Assembly (NCBI GenBank): GCA_035532415.1
Contig: DATKRB010000055.1
Location: 36,160-100,159, forward strand
Direction: 5' to 3'
From: DATKRB01 sp035532415
GTDB taxonomy: Bacteria; Actinomycetota; Acidimicrobiia; Acidimicrobiales; RAAP-2
DNA length: 64,000 nucleotides
The notes beneath the pieces were generated by a model, which saw nothing but the letters and a program-made list of their open reading frames with translations, was not told the origin of the DNA and made no database searches. Positions 40,940 to 49,684 of this stretch are shown one piece after another; position 1 is the stretch's first letter, and each line of letters begins with the position of its first letter. The position numbers were made by a program, and so were the translations under genes.

Positions 40940-42949
40940 TCACCGTGCTCGGGTCGACCCCACGAGGAGGGCCGCCTGCTCCGCCACGTGGTCGGGCGAG
41001 AAGCCGAAATTGTCGAGTGCGACCTGCCCGGGCGCAGAAGCCCCGAAGGTGTCGATCGCCACGTGGGCATCCGTGTAGCGGTCCCACCCGAACGAGGAGG
41101 CCGCCTCCACCGACAGTCGTGGGACCCCGGGGGGCAGTACGGAGTCCCGGTAGGCGCGGTCCTGCTCCTCGAACCACTCCCAACAGGGGAGCGAGACCAC
41201 CCGCGCCGTCACCTGGCGCTCGGCCAGCAGAGCCGCTGCAGCGACGCAGACATGGACCTCGCTCCCGGTCCCCACAAGCACGACGTCGGGCGGGCCGCCT
41301 TCCTCGTCCACCAGCACGTAACCCCCCCGGGGGACACCCTCCGCCCCGCGCTCGGCGGCCGCCTCGAGCACCGGGAGGTCCTGGCGGCTGAGGACCAACG
41401 CCACCGGGACGTCCCCGTCCACCGCCGCCCGCCACGCCTGGGCCGTCTCGTTGGCGTCGCCCGGCCGTACGACGAGCAGCCCGGGCATGGCCCGCAGCGA
41501 GGCCAGGTGCTCGATCGGTTGGTGGGTCGGGCCGTCCTGGCCGAGGCCGACCGAGTCGTGGGTCCACGAGTAGATGACGTGGGCCCGGGAGAGGGCGGCC
41601 AACCGCACGGCGCCCCGCATGTAGTCGCTGAAGACGAAGAACGTGCCCCCCACGGGCAGCACCCCGCCGTGGTGGGCCATGCCGGTCATCACCGCTCCCA
41701 TGCCGTGCTCGCGGATCCCGTAGTAGAGCTGTCGCCCGCCCGGGTGCCCGATCGACTGGGGCTCGCTGTCGGTCATCTGCATGCCGGTGTTTCCGGTCAG
41801 ATCCGCTGCTCCGGCGATGAGCCCGGGGATCAGATCGGCCGTCGCGCCCACGCAGGCGTTGATCGCCTTCCGGGTGGCCAGCTTCTCGCCGGACCGGAAG
41901 GTGGGCAGCTTGGCCTCCCATCCCGCCAGCCCGCGACCCGCCATCGCCGCGTCCCAGGCCGCCCGGTCCCCCCGGTAGGCGGCCAGGCGGCGCTGCCAGT
42001 CGGCCCGCTGCGCCTCCCCCCTCGGGACGCAGCGCCGGTAGTGGTCGAGCACCTCGTCCGGGACCCAGAACGCCTCGTCCGGAGGCAGTCCCATGATCTC
42101 CTTGGTCGCCCGGATCTCGTCGGCGGGGAAGACGTCGCCGTGGGCCTTGTTGGAGTCGGTCAGGTGTGGCGCCGGCCAGCCGATGTGGCTCCGGAGAACG
42201 ATCAGCGAGGGCTTGTCCTCCACCGCCATGGCCCGCCGGAGCGCCGCTTCGAGCGCACCGGTGTCGTTGGCGACCTCGCCGATCGGGTCGACGTGCCAGC
42301 CGTAGGCGCGGAACCGTCCGGGGACGTCGTCGTCGTAGGCCAGCTCGGTCGGACCGTCGATGCTGATGTGGTTGTCGTCGTACACGCAGATCAGGCGCCC
42401 GAGTCCGAGATGCCCGGCCAGTGAGGCGGCCTCGTGGGAGATCCCCTCCTCGAAGCAACCGTCTCCGGCCACCACGAAGGTGTGGTGGTCGCACAGCTCG
42501 GGCCCGAAGCGTGCCCGCAGGAAACGCTCGGCCACGCCCATCCCGACGGCGTTGGCGATGCCCTGGCCGAGGGGGCCCGTGGTGACCTCCACGCCCGCGG
42601 TGTGGCGGTGCTCGGGGTGGCCGGGGGTACGGCTTCCCCACTGGCGGAACGAACGGAGATCGTCGAGAGTGAGCCCGTACCCGGTGAGGTAGAGCATCGA
42701 GTACAAGAGGACCGAGGCGTGCCCGTTGGACAGGACGAAACGGTCCCGGTCCGGCCACGTGGGATCGGTCGGGTCGTGGCGCATGACCCTCGTGAAGAGG
42801 ACATGGGCGAGCGGGGCCAACGCCATGGCAGTGCCACTGTGCCCGGAATCGGCCGCCGCGGGGGCGTCCATCGCCAACCCACGGATCACGTTGATCCCCA
42901 GCTGCTCGACGAGGGCGTCGTCCGCGGGCGGAATGGCCAGGCCGGGCAT
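40940..42949 (-). CDS. tkt: Transketolase
   Basis: A 669-residue enzyme of normal length. Motifs: VLSNGHASVLLYSMLYLTGY, the TPP motif GDGCFEEGISHEA with VYDDNHISIDG, and the pyrimidine-domain block THDSVGLGQDGPTHQPIEHL. It transfers two-carbon units in the pentose phosphate and Calvin-type pathways. It is the first gene of the tkt-tal-gnd-zwf-pgl-fbiC-LOG run. A TAGGGT box ends seven bases before the ATG, so the mRNA is probably leaderless. Confidence 0.97.
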   Translation of the reverse strand: MPGLAIPPADDALVEQLGINVIRGLAMDAPAAADSGHSGTAMALAPLAHVLFTRVMRHDPTDPTWPDRDRFVLSNGHASVLLYSMLYLTGYGLTLDDLRSFRQWGSRTPGHPEHRHTAGVEVTTGPLGQGIANAVGMGVAERFLRARFGPELCDHHTFVVAGDGCFEEGISHEAASLAGHLGLGRLICVYDDNHISIDGPTELAYDDDVPGRFRAYGWHVDPIGEVANDTGALEAALRRAMAVEDKPSLIVLRSHIGWPAPHLTDSNKAHGDVFPADEIRATKEIMGLPPDEAFWVPDEVLDHYRRCVPRGEAQRADWQRRLAAYRGDRAAWDAAMAGRGLAGWEAKLPTFRSGEKLATRKAINACVGATADLIPGLIAGAADLTGNTGMQMTDSEPQSIGHPGGRQLYYGIREHGMGAVMTGMAHHGGVLPVGGTFFVFSDYMRGAVRLAALSRAHVIYSWTHDSVGLGQDGPTHQPIEHLASLRAMPGLLVVRPGDANETAQAWRAAVDGDVPVALVLSRQDLPVLEAAAERGAEGVPRGGYVLVDEEGGPPDVVLVGTGSEVHVCVAAAALLAERQVTARVVSLPCWEWFEEQDRAYRDSVLPPGVPRLSVEAASSFGWDRYTDAHVAIDTFGASAPGQVALDNFGFSPDHVAEQAALLVGSTRAR

Positions 42950-42955
42950 GAACTC

Positions 42956-42961
42956 ACCCTA
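42956..42961 (-). promoter_or_regulatory. -10 box (TAGGGT) of the pentose phosphate operon
   Basis: TAGGGT on the minus strand, six bases (GAGTTC), then ATG at 42949. The spacing fits a leaderless transcript starting at the A of ATG. Confidence 0.6.
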
Positions 42962-43173
42962 CCCATCGCGATGCCGGGGGAACAGGCCGCGCCCCACGCC
43001 AGTCGAACGCGCACCGGCATCGAACACCGCCGGCCCCCCTGGGCGGTGCGCCGCCGTCTGGTGCTTGCGGTCCGGCACCGGGTCAAGGGAGGATGTCCCA
43101 GCCCTGGTGCCGGTGCGGAAGCGCTCGGCCGGTCTTCCCGCAGGGGGGAAAGGGGCGGAGGAGCAGAGGTCGA

Positions 43174-43545
43174 GTGGCACGGCTCAGGAAGAGCGAGAAG
43201 AACAAGGGCCCGCGGAGAGGCGTCCGGGAGAGCGGCGCGGACGCCGTCCAGATGGTGATCGCCTACTTCAAGCAGGAGACCCTCGAGCCACTGTCGGGAC
43301 TGGGGAGGTTCCTCCTGTACGGCATCGCCGGGTCCCTGGCGATCGCCATCGGGACGGTGATCCTGCTGGTCGCCGTGCTCCGGCTGCTCCAGACCGAGAC
43401 GGGGGCGTTTCACGGGAACCTCTCTTGGGTCCCCTATGTGATCGTTCTCGTCCTGGCCGCCGTGATCATCGCGCTGTCGTTGTGGCGGGTGACCGCCGGT
43501 GCGGCGCGGCGCCGGCTCCCGACGTCCGAAGGAGAGGTCCACTGA
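43174..43545 (+). CDS. Membrane protein, phage-holin-superfamily III-like (DUF1469 type)
   Basis: A 123-residue protein with a charged N-terminus, two membrane helices (about 50-73 and 84-106) and the order typical of actinobacterial holin-III/DUF1469-like proteins: YFKQETLEPLSGLGRFLLYG, then TVILLVAVLRLLQ and a second helix. Despite the family name, no phage genes are nearby and it is probably a housekeeping membrane protein. GTG 43174 is preceded by GAGGAGCAGAGG; an upstream ATG at 43093 would give a Cys/Arg-rich extension with poor composition. Confidence 0.7.
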   Translation: MARLRKSEKNKGPRRGVRESGADAVQMVIAYFKQETLEPLSGLGRFLLYGIAGSLAIAIGTVILLVAVLRLLQTETGAFHGNLSWVPYVIVLVLAAVIIALSLWRVTAGAARRRLPTSEGEVH

Positions 43546-43763
43546 TGGCGGTACGCACCAAGGGGGCCCGCGTCACCCGTGAGGATCTGCACGCCGCCTT
43601 CTCCGACCTGCTCGGGGAGGGCGAGGCCACAGCCAGGGCTGCTGCTCCCCAGGCGATCGTGGTGGCCGGGGCGGTGGCACTCGCCCTCTTCACTCTCGCC
43701 TACGTGGCCGGGCGGCGGCGGGGCCGGAGGCGGACCGCCGTGCTCGAAGTCCGCCGGATCTGA
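43545..43763 (+). CDS. Small single-pass membrane protein
   Basis: A 72-residue protein whose ATG shares one base with the previous stop (TGATG). It has an amphipathic N-terminal half (TREDLHAAFSDLLGEGEATA) and one membrane helix (about 36-55) followed by an Arg-rich end. No family recognised. It probably works with the membrane protein before it. Confidence 0.7.
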   Translation: MAVRTKGARVTREDLHAAFSDLLGEGEATARAAAPQAIVVAGAVALALFTLAYVAGRRRGRRRTAVLEVRRI

Positions 43764-43771
43764 GGGCCCTG

Positions 43772-43990
43772 GTGGACCGCATCCTGCGCCGGCTGACCCG
43801 ATCCGGCCTGCAGCATGGCCTCGGCCGGGAGCACTGGGGATGGCTGCTGCTGGCGCTCGCCGCGCTGGTGCTGCGCCGGGCCCGGCGCACCGGCGACCCG
43901 GTGGCGTTGTCGCTCCCGATCAGGTCCGGCGACCGCTTCACGGTCACGCTGTCGGATCCCACCGCGACGCGTCCGGCGACGGACGCCTAG
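43772..43990 (+). CDS. Small membrane-associated protein, hypothetical
   Basis: A 72-residue protein from GTG 43772. It has a basic N-terminus (MDRILRRLTRSGLQHG), one hydrophobic stretch (about 23-34) and a polar C-terminus. It lies eight bases after the previous stop and ten bases before trmI, so it is part of the same transcript. No family recognised. Confidence 0.6.
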   Translation: MDRILRRLTRSGLQHGLGREHWGWLLLALAALVLRRARRTGDPVALSLPIRSGDRFTVTLSDPTATRPATDA

Positions 43991-44000
43991 GCGACCGGGG

Positions 44001-44807
44001 GTGGAGCCGGGACCACCCGCGGGCCGGGAGGTGCTCGCCGCGGGGGAGCGGGTGCTGCTGATCGACGCCAAGGAACGGCGGTACCTGCTGACCCTTTCGA
44101 TCGGGTCCTCCTTCCACACGCATGCCGGCATCGTCGCCCACGCCGAGATGATCGGACAGCCCGAAGGCACGACGGTGAAGGGCTCCACGGGACGGTCGTT
44201 CCTCGTGCTGCGGCCCACCCTCGCCGACGTCGTGCTCAAGATGCCACGAGGCGCCCAGGTCATCTACCCGAAGGATCTGGGGGCGATCCTCATTGCCGCC
44301 GACATCGGCCCCGGCCAGCGCGTGCTCGAGTCGGGGGTCGGCTCGGGGGCGTTGTCGATGGCCGTGCTCCGGGCCGGGGCGTCGGTGGTGGGATACGAGA
44401 TCCGCGAGGACTTCGCCGCCCGGGCAAAGGCCAACGTGGCGGACCTGCTCGGCCCGGATGCCCCGTACCGGGTTGAGGTGCGGGATGTGACCGAGGGTGT
44501 CGACGAACGCTCCGTCGATCGCGTCCTCCTCGACCTGCCCGAGCCCTGGCGAGTCCTCCCACCCGCCCTCGAGGCGCTGCGACCTGGCGGGATACTTCTG
44601 GCCTACCTGCCCACGATCAACCAGACGGCTCAACTACGGAGCGCGCTGGCCGAGGGCCCCTGGGGCTTGCCGGAATCGGTGGAGATCCTGCGGCGGACCT
44701 GGCACATCGAAGCCCGCTCGGTACGTCCGGACCACCGTATGGTCGGGCACACCGGGTTCCTCACCACCGCCCGGAGGCTGGCCGGAGGCACTGCTCAGGC
44801 TCGGTGA
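44001..44807 (+). CDS. trmI: tRNA (adenine-N1)-methyltransferase TrmI
   Basis: A 268-residue class I methyltransferase. After an N-terminal beta domain it shows YPKDLGAILIAADIGPGQRV, the SAM loop LESGVGSGALSMAVLRAG, YEIREDFAARAKANV and the motif DLPEPWRVLPPALEAL. These are typical of the TrmI/GCD14 family, which makes m1A58 in tRNA. The GTG start at 44001 follows ACCGGGG. In mycobacteria trmI also lies just upstream of the mpa/proteasome genes, which supports the call. Confidence 0.94.
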   Translation: MEPGPPAGREVLAAGERVLLIDAKERRYLLTLSIGSSFHTHAGIVAHAEMIGQPEGTTVKGSTGRSFLVLRPTLADVVLKMPRGAQVIYPKDLGAILIAADIGPGQRVLESGVGSGALSMAVLRAGASVVGYEIREDFAARAKANVADLLGPDAPYRVEVRDVTEGVDERSVDRVLLDLPEPWRVLPPALEALRPGGILLAYLPTINQTAQLRSALAEGPWGLPESVEILRRTWHIEARSVRPDHRMVGHTGFLTTARRLAGGTAQAR

Positions 44808-44826
44808 ACCGGTCCCGAGCGGTGGA

Positions 44827-45063
44827 TCAGTCCCGCTCGATGAAGATGCACTCGCCGGGGCACTCCTCGGCCGCCTCGACCACCGCGTCCTCGATGTCCT
44901 CGGGCACGAGGGCCATCCCGGCGGACCCGCCGGGCTCGTTCCGGACCGCGTCGCCTTCCTTCACGTAGGCGAGGCCGTCGTCGAGCAGCGTGAAGACCGC
45001 GGGGGCGATCTCCTCACAGAGGCCGTCGCCCGTGCACAGATCCTGGTCGATCCAGACCTTCAT
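44827..45063 (-). CDS. Ferredoxin
   Basis: A 78-residue ferredoxin with C10-x5-C16 (LCTGDGLC) and C68-x3-C72 (EECPGECIF). The acidic body and spacing fit the small actinobacterial [3Fe-4S]/[4Fe-4S] ferredoxins near proteasome genes. The ATG at 45063 has GAGAAGG upstream. It converges on trmI with a 19-bp gap. The 268 bp from 45064 to 45331 hold no gene I can support. Confidence 0.9.
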   Translation of the reverse strand: MKVWIDQDLCTGDGLCEEIAPAVFTLLDDGLAYVKEGDAVRNEPGGSAGMALVPEDIEDAVVEAAEECPGECIFIERD

Positions 45064-45331
45064 GCGTCGCCTTCTCCCACTCCTCGTCGCGGTCGGTGTC
45101 GCCATCGGTCCTCACGACTGCTGCGCGACCTGCATCGTGCCCACCGAGGGTACCTATTTGAGCCGACGACCAGCACGGCGGCCGCCCGTCGTCGGCCTCC
45201 AGCGTAGTACGGACCCGTCACGGTGCCGTGCACCCGACCCGGGTCCGATCGGGCCCCGGGCTCGAACCCCTCGGTCCCGGAGCCGGGAACAGGTGGTGCG
45301 CCGCCGGCGCCTGACTCGGCGGTGACCTGGC

Positions 45332-46057
45332 TCAGCGGGGCTCTGCCGGGGCCTTCGGGGAGCCCCTCGCCCTGGTCCGCCCAGGGCCCTCCGCGATGTC
45401 CACCCCGGCTCGCTCGAGCACGGGGGCGCCGATCGCCCCCGCGAGCATCACGATGAGCTCGTCCGTCACCTCGTTCAATGGCTGCACCTGCTGGTTCGCG
45501 ATGACGGCCCGCTCGTACGCGGCGAGGGAGCGCACCATCCACAACACGGCGATCGTCAGCCGCCGGTCGACCACCTCGGTCGGGAGCTCGGGCAGGCACC
45601 GGCGAAGGAGGCATGCGATCTCGTCCATGGCCGGGGATTCTGGGCCCGGGATGATGGGCTGGCCGTACTTCCTCGACGAGCTGTACCAGCGATCGAGGAA
45701 ACCGACGTAGTGATTGCCCGGCTCGGCGACATGTTCGACCACCGGCACGACCAGGGCGGCGACCACCTCGTCGAGCGAGATCTCCCCCCGATGCGCTATC
45801 TCCTCCAACAGCGCCTGGCGCATCGGGTCGTTGCGCGTGGCCCGATGGCCGACGATCGCCGCGACCAGGCCCGCCCGGTCCCCGAAGTGGTACTGCGTGG
45901 CAGCGTTGTTCCGCTGCCCGGCGGCTTGACCGATCTCCCGCAACGACACGCCCTCGATGCCCCGCTCGGCGAAGAGCGCCTCGGCGACCAGGATGATGTG
46001 CTCGCGGGTGGCACGGCCGGAGGAGTTGTTCCGGCGCTCGACCCTTCGGTTTGCCAT
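45332..46057 (-). CDS. TetR-family transcriptional regulator
   Basis: A 241-residue regulator. The N-terminal helix-turn-helix is LVAEALFAERGIEGVSLREI followed by GQAAGQRNNAATQYHFGDRAGL. The C-terminal ligand domain is helical with no recognisable ligand. The start is ATG 46057; an upstream ATG at 46081 is possible but crosses a palindrome that could be the operator. It is divergent from mpa, so it may control the proteasome transcript or the ferredoxin, or only itself. Confidence 0.9.
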   Translation of the reverse strand: MANRRVERRNNSSGRATREHIILVAEALFAERGIEGVSLREIGQAAGQRNNAATQYHFGDRAGLVAAIVGHRATRNDPMRQALLEEIAHRGEISLDEVVAALVVPVVEHVAEPGNHYVGFLDRWYSSSRKYGQPIIPGPESPAMDEIACLLRRCLPELPTEVVDRRLTIAVLWMVRSLAAYERAVIANQQVQPLNEVTDELIVMLAGAIGAPVLERAGVDIAEGPGRTRARGSPKAPAEPR

Positions 46058-46066
46058 GTCGACATG
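46055..46066. promoter_or_regulatory. CATGTCGACATG palindrome at the TetR start
   Basis: A 12-bp perfect palindrome covers the start codon of the TetR gene. TetR regulators often bind such sites in their own promoter. This is a candidate for autoregulation. Confidence 0.35.
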
Positions 46067-46152
46067 TTCGCGCACTCCCACGTCCGTCCCATCCGCGGCG
46101 GGGCCGGGCCGCAGCCGGGGCGGGGCGTCGCACGCAGCGCGCAGGGGGCCGA

Positions 46153-46158
46153 TAGGGT
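46153..46158 (+). promoter_or_regulatory. -10 box (TAGGGT) upstream of mpa
   Basis: TAGGGT lies 24 bases before the mpa GTG and five bases before another GTG at 46164 that opens a 15-codon frame. It is the likely promoter of the proteasome genes. Confidence 0.5.
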
Positions 46159-46163
46159 GAGCC

Positions 46164-46211
46164 GTGATCGCCCTGTTGGGAGGTGAGTCCGACGCCTGGT
46201 CCAGAGCATGA
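46164..46211 (+). CDS. Possible 15-residue leader peptide overlapping the mpa start
   Basis: A GTG five bases after the TAGGGT box opens a short frame (VIALLGGESDAWSRA) that ends in TGA at 46209-46211, inside mpa in a different frame. The mpa GTG at 46183 lies within it, next to GGGAG. If the transcript is leaderless, this mini-frame would be translated first. Only position supports it. Confidence 0.25.
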   Translation: MIALLGGESDAWSRA

Positions 46212-47952
46212 TTCAGGAGCCGAAACCAGCGCAGAGCTCGATATCCTGCGTATCAGGTTGGCGGAGGCGGACGAGGAGGTGCACGCCCTCCGGCGGCGCC
46301 TGCACGACAGTCCGGGCCGGGTCCAGGCGCTCGAGGAGCGCCTCCTCGAGTCGAAGGGCCAGCTCGCCCACGCCGTCTCGCAGAACGAGAAGCTCACCTT
46401 CACCCTGCAGCAGGCGAAGGAGCAGCTCAACGCCCTGCGGGAGGAAGTCGAGAAGCTCACACAGCCTCCCGCTGCCTACGGGACGTTCCTTGCGCCGAAC
46501 GAGGACGGCACCGTCGACGTCTTCTCCGGCGGGCGCAAGATGCGGGTCGCCCTCCACCCTGACATCGACCCCGAGGTGATCCGCAAGGGCAACGAGGTGG
46601 TCCTCAACGAGTCCCTCAACGTGGTGCTGGTGCGCGAGGGCGAGATGGCCGGCGAGGTCGTCACGCTCAAGGAGATGCTGGCGGACCGTCGGCGGGCACT
46701 CGTGTACGCGAGGGCCGACGAGGAGCGCGTGGTCGAGCTCTCCGAGGAGCTCCTGGGCGTGCACCTCCGGGCCGGCGACGCGGTGTTGATGGACTCGCGG
46801 ACCCAGCTCCTCATCGAGAAGCTTCCCCGTCCCGAGGTCGAGGAGCTCGTGCTCGAGGAGGTTCCCGACGTCACCTACGCCGACGTCGGCGGGCTCGACA
46901 CGCAGATCGAGGCGATCACCGACGCGGTCGAGCTGCCGTACCTCCATCGCAAGCTCTTCACCACCTACCGGCTGCCGGCACCCAAGGGGATCCTCCTGTA
47001 CGGCCCGCCGGGCTGCGGCAAGACGCTCATCGCCAAGGCCGTGGCCAATTCGCTGGCGAAGAAGGTGGCCGAGGCGACGGGGAACAAGGACATCCGGAGC
47101 TACTTCCTCAACATCAAGGGGCCCGAGCTCCTGAACAAGTACGTAGGGGAGACCGAGCGCCAGATCCGCCTCGTGTTCCAGCGGGCGAGGGAAAAGGCCG
47201 ACGAGGGCGTTCCGGTCATCGTGTTCTTCGACGAGATGGACTCGCTCTTCCGCACACGGGGAACCGGGATCAGCTCCGACATGGAGTCGACCATCGTGCC
47301 GCAGCTGCTGGCCGAGATCGACGGGGTCGAAGCCCTCCGGGACGTCATCGTCATCGGCGCCTCCAACCGCGAGGACCTGATCGACCCGGCGATCCTGCGA
47401 CCCGGCCGGCTCGACGTGAAGATCAAGATCGAGCGGCCCGACGAGGTGGCCGCCGCCCAGATCTTCGCCCGGTACCTGACCCCGGATCTGCCGCTCGAAG
47501 CGCGCGAGGTGGACCGCCTCGGCGGCGGCGATCCGTCCAAGGCCGTGCAGCTCATGATCGAGGAGACGGTGGCCGACATGTACCGCTCCGACGACGACAA
47601 CCGGTTCTTGGAGGTCACGTACCAGAACGGCGACAAGGAGATCCTCTTCTACCGGGACTTCGCCTCCGGAGCGATGATCGAGAACATCGTGCGACGGGCG
47701 AAGAAGCTCGCCATCAAGCGGGAGATCGCCTCCACGGGCTCCGGGATCCGGGCCGAGGACCTGCTCCAGTCGATCCGCCAGGAGTACAAGGAGAACGAGG
47801 ACCTGCCCAACACCACCAATCCGGACGACTGGGCCCGGATCTCGGGGAAGAAGGGCGAGCGGATCGTTTACGTCCGCACGCTGCTGACCGACGAGCGCGA
47901 GGTGCACGGCGGCCGCTCCATCGAGCGGGTGGGGACCGGGCAGTACCTTTAG
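46183..47952 (+). CDS. mpa: Proteasome-associated AAA ATPase (Mpa/ARC)
   Basis: The 589-residue unfoldase has an N-terminal coiled coil (about 20-95) that binds Pup, two OB domains (~98-225) and an AAA domain with Walker A GPPGCGKT (274-281) and Walker B VIVFFDEMD (345-353). It ends GQYL, the C-terminal motif that docks on the 20S core and opens its gate. It unfolds pupylated proteins for degradation. The start is GTG 46183, with GGGAG directly before it. It heads the proteasome locus and is followed 25 bp later by dop. Confidence 0.97.
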   Translation: MSPTPGPEHDSGAETSAELDILRIRLAEADEEVHALRRRLHDSPGRVQALEERLLESKGQLAHAVSQNEKLTFTLQQAKEQLNALREEVEKLTQPPAAYGTFLAPNEDGTVDVFSGGRKMRVALHPDIDPEVIRKGNEVVLNESLNVVLVREGEMAGEVVTLKEMLADRRRALVYARADEERVVELSEELLGVHLRAGDAVLMDSRTQLLIEKLPRPEVEELVLEEVPDVTYADVGGLDTQIEAITDAVELPYLHRKLFTTYRLPAPKGILLYGPPGCGKTLIAKAVANSLAKKVAEATGNKDIRSYFLNIKGPELLNKYVGETERQIRLVFQRAREKADEGVPVIVFFDEMDSLFRTRGTGISSDMESTIVPQLLAEIDGVEALRDVIVIGASNREDLIDPAILRPGRLDVKIKIERPDEVAAAQIFARYLTPDLPLEAREVDRLGGGDPSKAVQLMIEETVADMYRSDDDNRFLEVTYQNGDKEILFYRDFASGAMIENIVRRAKKLAIKREIASTGSGIRAEDLLQSIRQEYKENEDLPNTTNPDDWARISGKKGERIVYVRTLLTDEREVHGGRSIERVGTGQYL

Positions 47953-47965
47953 GGCGCCTTCGAAC

Positions 47966-47971
47966 TAGGGT
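47966..47971 (+). promoter_or_regulatory. -10 box (TAGGGT) of dop, leaderless geometry
   Basis: TAGGGT, six bases (CGGCGC), then the GTG of dop at 47978. An internal promoter between mpa and dop is therefore likely. Confidence 0.6.
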
Positions 47972-47977
47972 CGGCGC

Positions 47978-49468
47978 GTGGCCATTCCCAAGGTCTGCGG
48001 GATCGAGACCGAGTTCGGCATCCACACCGTCGGGGGCGAGGGGAACCCCATCACCGCGTCGTCGGTCCTGGTGAACGCGTACGCCTCGGGTGTGGACCGG
48101 CGCACCGGATGGGACTTCGAGGACGAGACCCCGGGCAACGACGCACGCGGGTTCGCCCGAGAGGGGTCGATGCCGCCGATGGTCGAGACCCATCTGGCCA
48201 ACACGGTGCTGACGAACGGGGCCCGGTACTACGTCGACCACGCGCACCCCGAGTACTCCACCCCCGAGTGCGCGGACCCCATGGAGATCGTCGTCCACGA
48301 CAAGGCGGGGGAGGAGGTGCTCCGACGGTCCATGCTCCTGGCCGCGGCGATGTTCCCCGACGACCCGGCCGTGGTGGTCTACAAGAACAACTCCGACGGG
48401 AAGGGCAACTCCTACGGTTGTCACGAGAACTACCTGATGGACCGCGAGGTCCCTTTCGCGCAGGTCGTCACCGGCATCGTCCCGCACTTCGTGACCCGGC
48501 AGATCTTCGCCGGCGCCGGGAAGGTCGGGGTGGAGACCTCTGCGCTCGACCCGGACCGGGTGCCGTTCCAGATCTCGCAACGGGCGGAGTTCTTCGAGGA
48601 GGTGGTCGGGTTGGAGACCACCCTGAAGCGCCCGATCGTGAACACCCGCGACGAACCGCACGCCGACCCGCGGCGGTTCCGCCGACTCCACGTCATCATC
48701 GGCGACGCCAACCTCTCGGAGGTCGCCACGTTCCTGAAGGTGGGGACGACGGCGCTCGTCCTCGCCATGCTCGAGGACGGAGCACTCCCGGCCCGCGAGC
48801 TGACCCCCGCCGACCCCGTCCGTGCCATGCACCACGTGTCGGCCGATCTGGCGCTCTCTCTCCCGATCGACCTCGTCGACGGGTCGTCGGCCACCGCCCT
48901 CGACATCCAGTGGGAGCTGTTCGGAGCCGCCCGCCGGTACGCCAAGGAGCGGGGCCTCGGCCCACTGGGCGACGAGGCCGTCGCCGGCCGCCTGCTCGAC
49001 CGCTGGGAGGCGGTCCTGCACGGGCTCGAGTCCGATCCCGCAAGCCTCGCCAAGCAGCTCGACTGGGTGGCCAAGCACCAGATGATGGAGGCCTACCGGG
49101 ATCGGCACGGTTGCAGGTGGGACGACGGCAGGATGGCCGCCCTCGACCTCCAGTACCACGACCTGCGCCCGGAACGCTCCCTTCACGCCCGCCTCGGGAT
49201 GGAGCGTCTGGTGTCCGACGAGATGGTCCGCGAGGCGGTCTCCACGCCCCCCCGCTCGACCAGGGCCTGGTTCCGGGGCAATTGCCTGGCCCGATGGCCC
49301 GACGCGGTCATCACCGCCAACTGGGACTCGCTCGTCTTCGACCTTGGTACCGATCCCCTGCGCCGGGTCCCTATGATGGACCCCCTCAAGGGAACTGCCG
49401 AGCACACGGCGGCGCTGCTCGAGAGCAGTGCCGATCCGGCCGAGCTGTTGGAGAGGTTGAGCTCCTGA
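47978..49468 (+). CDS. dop: Pup deamidase/depupylase
   Basis: A 496-residue glutamine-synthetase-like enzyme. It opens CGIETEFGIHTVGG, where the glutamates bind ATP/Mg, and has YYVDHAHPEYSTPEC with the catalytic aspartate D87, then KNNSDGKGNSYGCHENYLMD and NTRDEPHADPRRFRRLHVI. Dop converts the C-terminal Gln of Pup to Glu and removes Pup from targets. The Dop-type insert (about 38-78) distinguishes it from PafA. It lies 12 bp before pup, whose product ends in Gln and needs this step. Confidence 0.97.
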   Translation: MAIPKVCGIETEFGIHTVGGEGNPITASSVLVNAYASGVDRRTGWDFEDETPGNDARGFAREGSMPPMVETHLANTVLTNGARYYVDHAHPEYSTPECADPMEIVVHDKAGEEVLRRSMLLAAAMFPDDPAVVVYKNNSDGKGNSYGCHENYLMDREVPFAQVVTGIVPHFVTRQIFAGAGKVGVETSALDPDRVPFQISQRAEFFEEVVGLETTLKRPIVNTRDEPHADPRRFRRLHVIIGDANLSEVATFLKVGTTALVLAMLEDGALPARELTPADPVRAMHHVSADLALSLPIDLVDGSSATALDIQWELFGAARRYAKERGLGPLGDEAVAGRLLDRWEAVLHGLESDPASLAKQLDWVAKHQMMEAYRDRHGCRWDDGRMAALDLQYHDLRPERSLHARLGMERLVSDEMVREAVSTPPRSTRAWFRGNCLARWPDAVITANWDSLVFDLGTDPLRRVPMMDPLKGTAEHTAALLESSADPAELLERLSS

Positions 49469-49480
49469 GGGGACGAGGAC

Positions 49481-49678
49481 ATGGCTGAGCGAGAGCAGAA
49501 ACGGAAGAGCGCCCCCGAGCGCACCGAGGTACCGGTGGTCGACGACGCCCCGGCAACCTCTGCGCGCGGCGACAAGTTGAAGGCCGAGCTCGACGACCTG
49601 CTCGACGAGATCGACGAGGTGTTGGAGGACAACGCCGAGGAGTTCGTCAGGAACTACGTGCAGAAGGGGGGGCAGTAG
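49481..49678 (+). CDS. pup: Prokaryotic ubiquitin-like protein Pup
   Basis: A 65-residue protein with an acidic helical C-terminal half (KLKAELDDLLDEIDEVLEDN) that binds the Mpa coiled coil, and the ending YVQKGGQ. The final Gln must be deamidated by Dop before PafA can join it to lysines. GAGGAC precedes the ATG. It lies between dop and prcB, six bases before the latter. Confidence 0.98.
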   Translation: MAEREQKRKSAPERTEVPVVDDAPATSARGDKLKAELDDLLDEIDEVLEDNAEEFVRNYVQKGGQ

Positions 49679-49684
49679 CTCCCC

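Noticed and set aside
42950..43173. Extra N-terminal coding (MSQPWCRCGS...) of the 43174 gene
   Set aside because: The extension is Cys/Arg/Gly-rich and atypical, while GTG 43174 has a good ribosome-binding site.
43174..43545. Prophage remnant (holin-like gene)
   Set aside because: The family name is misleading; there are no phage genes nearby and the neighbours are trmI and small membrane proteins in a normal operon.
45220..45300. tRNA T-arm-like GGGGTTCGAGCC on the minus strand
   Set aside because: The stem does not pair and no acceptor, D or anticodon arm could be built around it.
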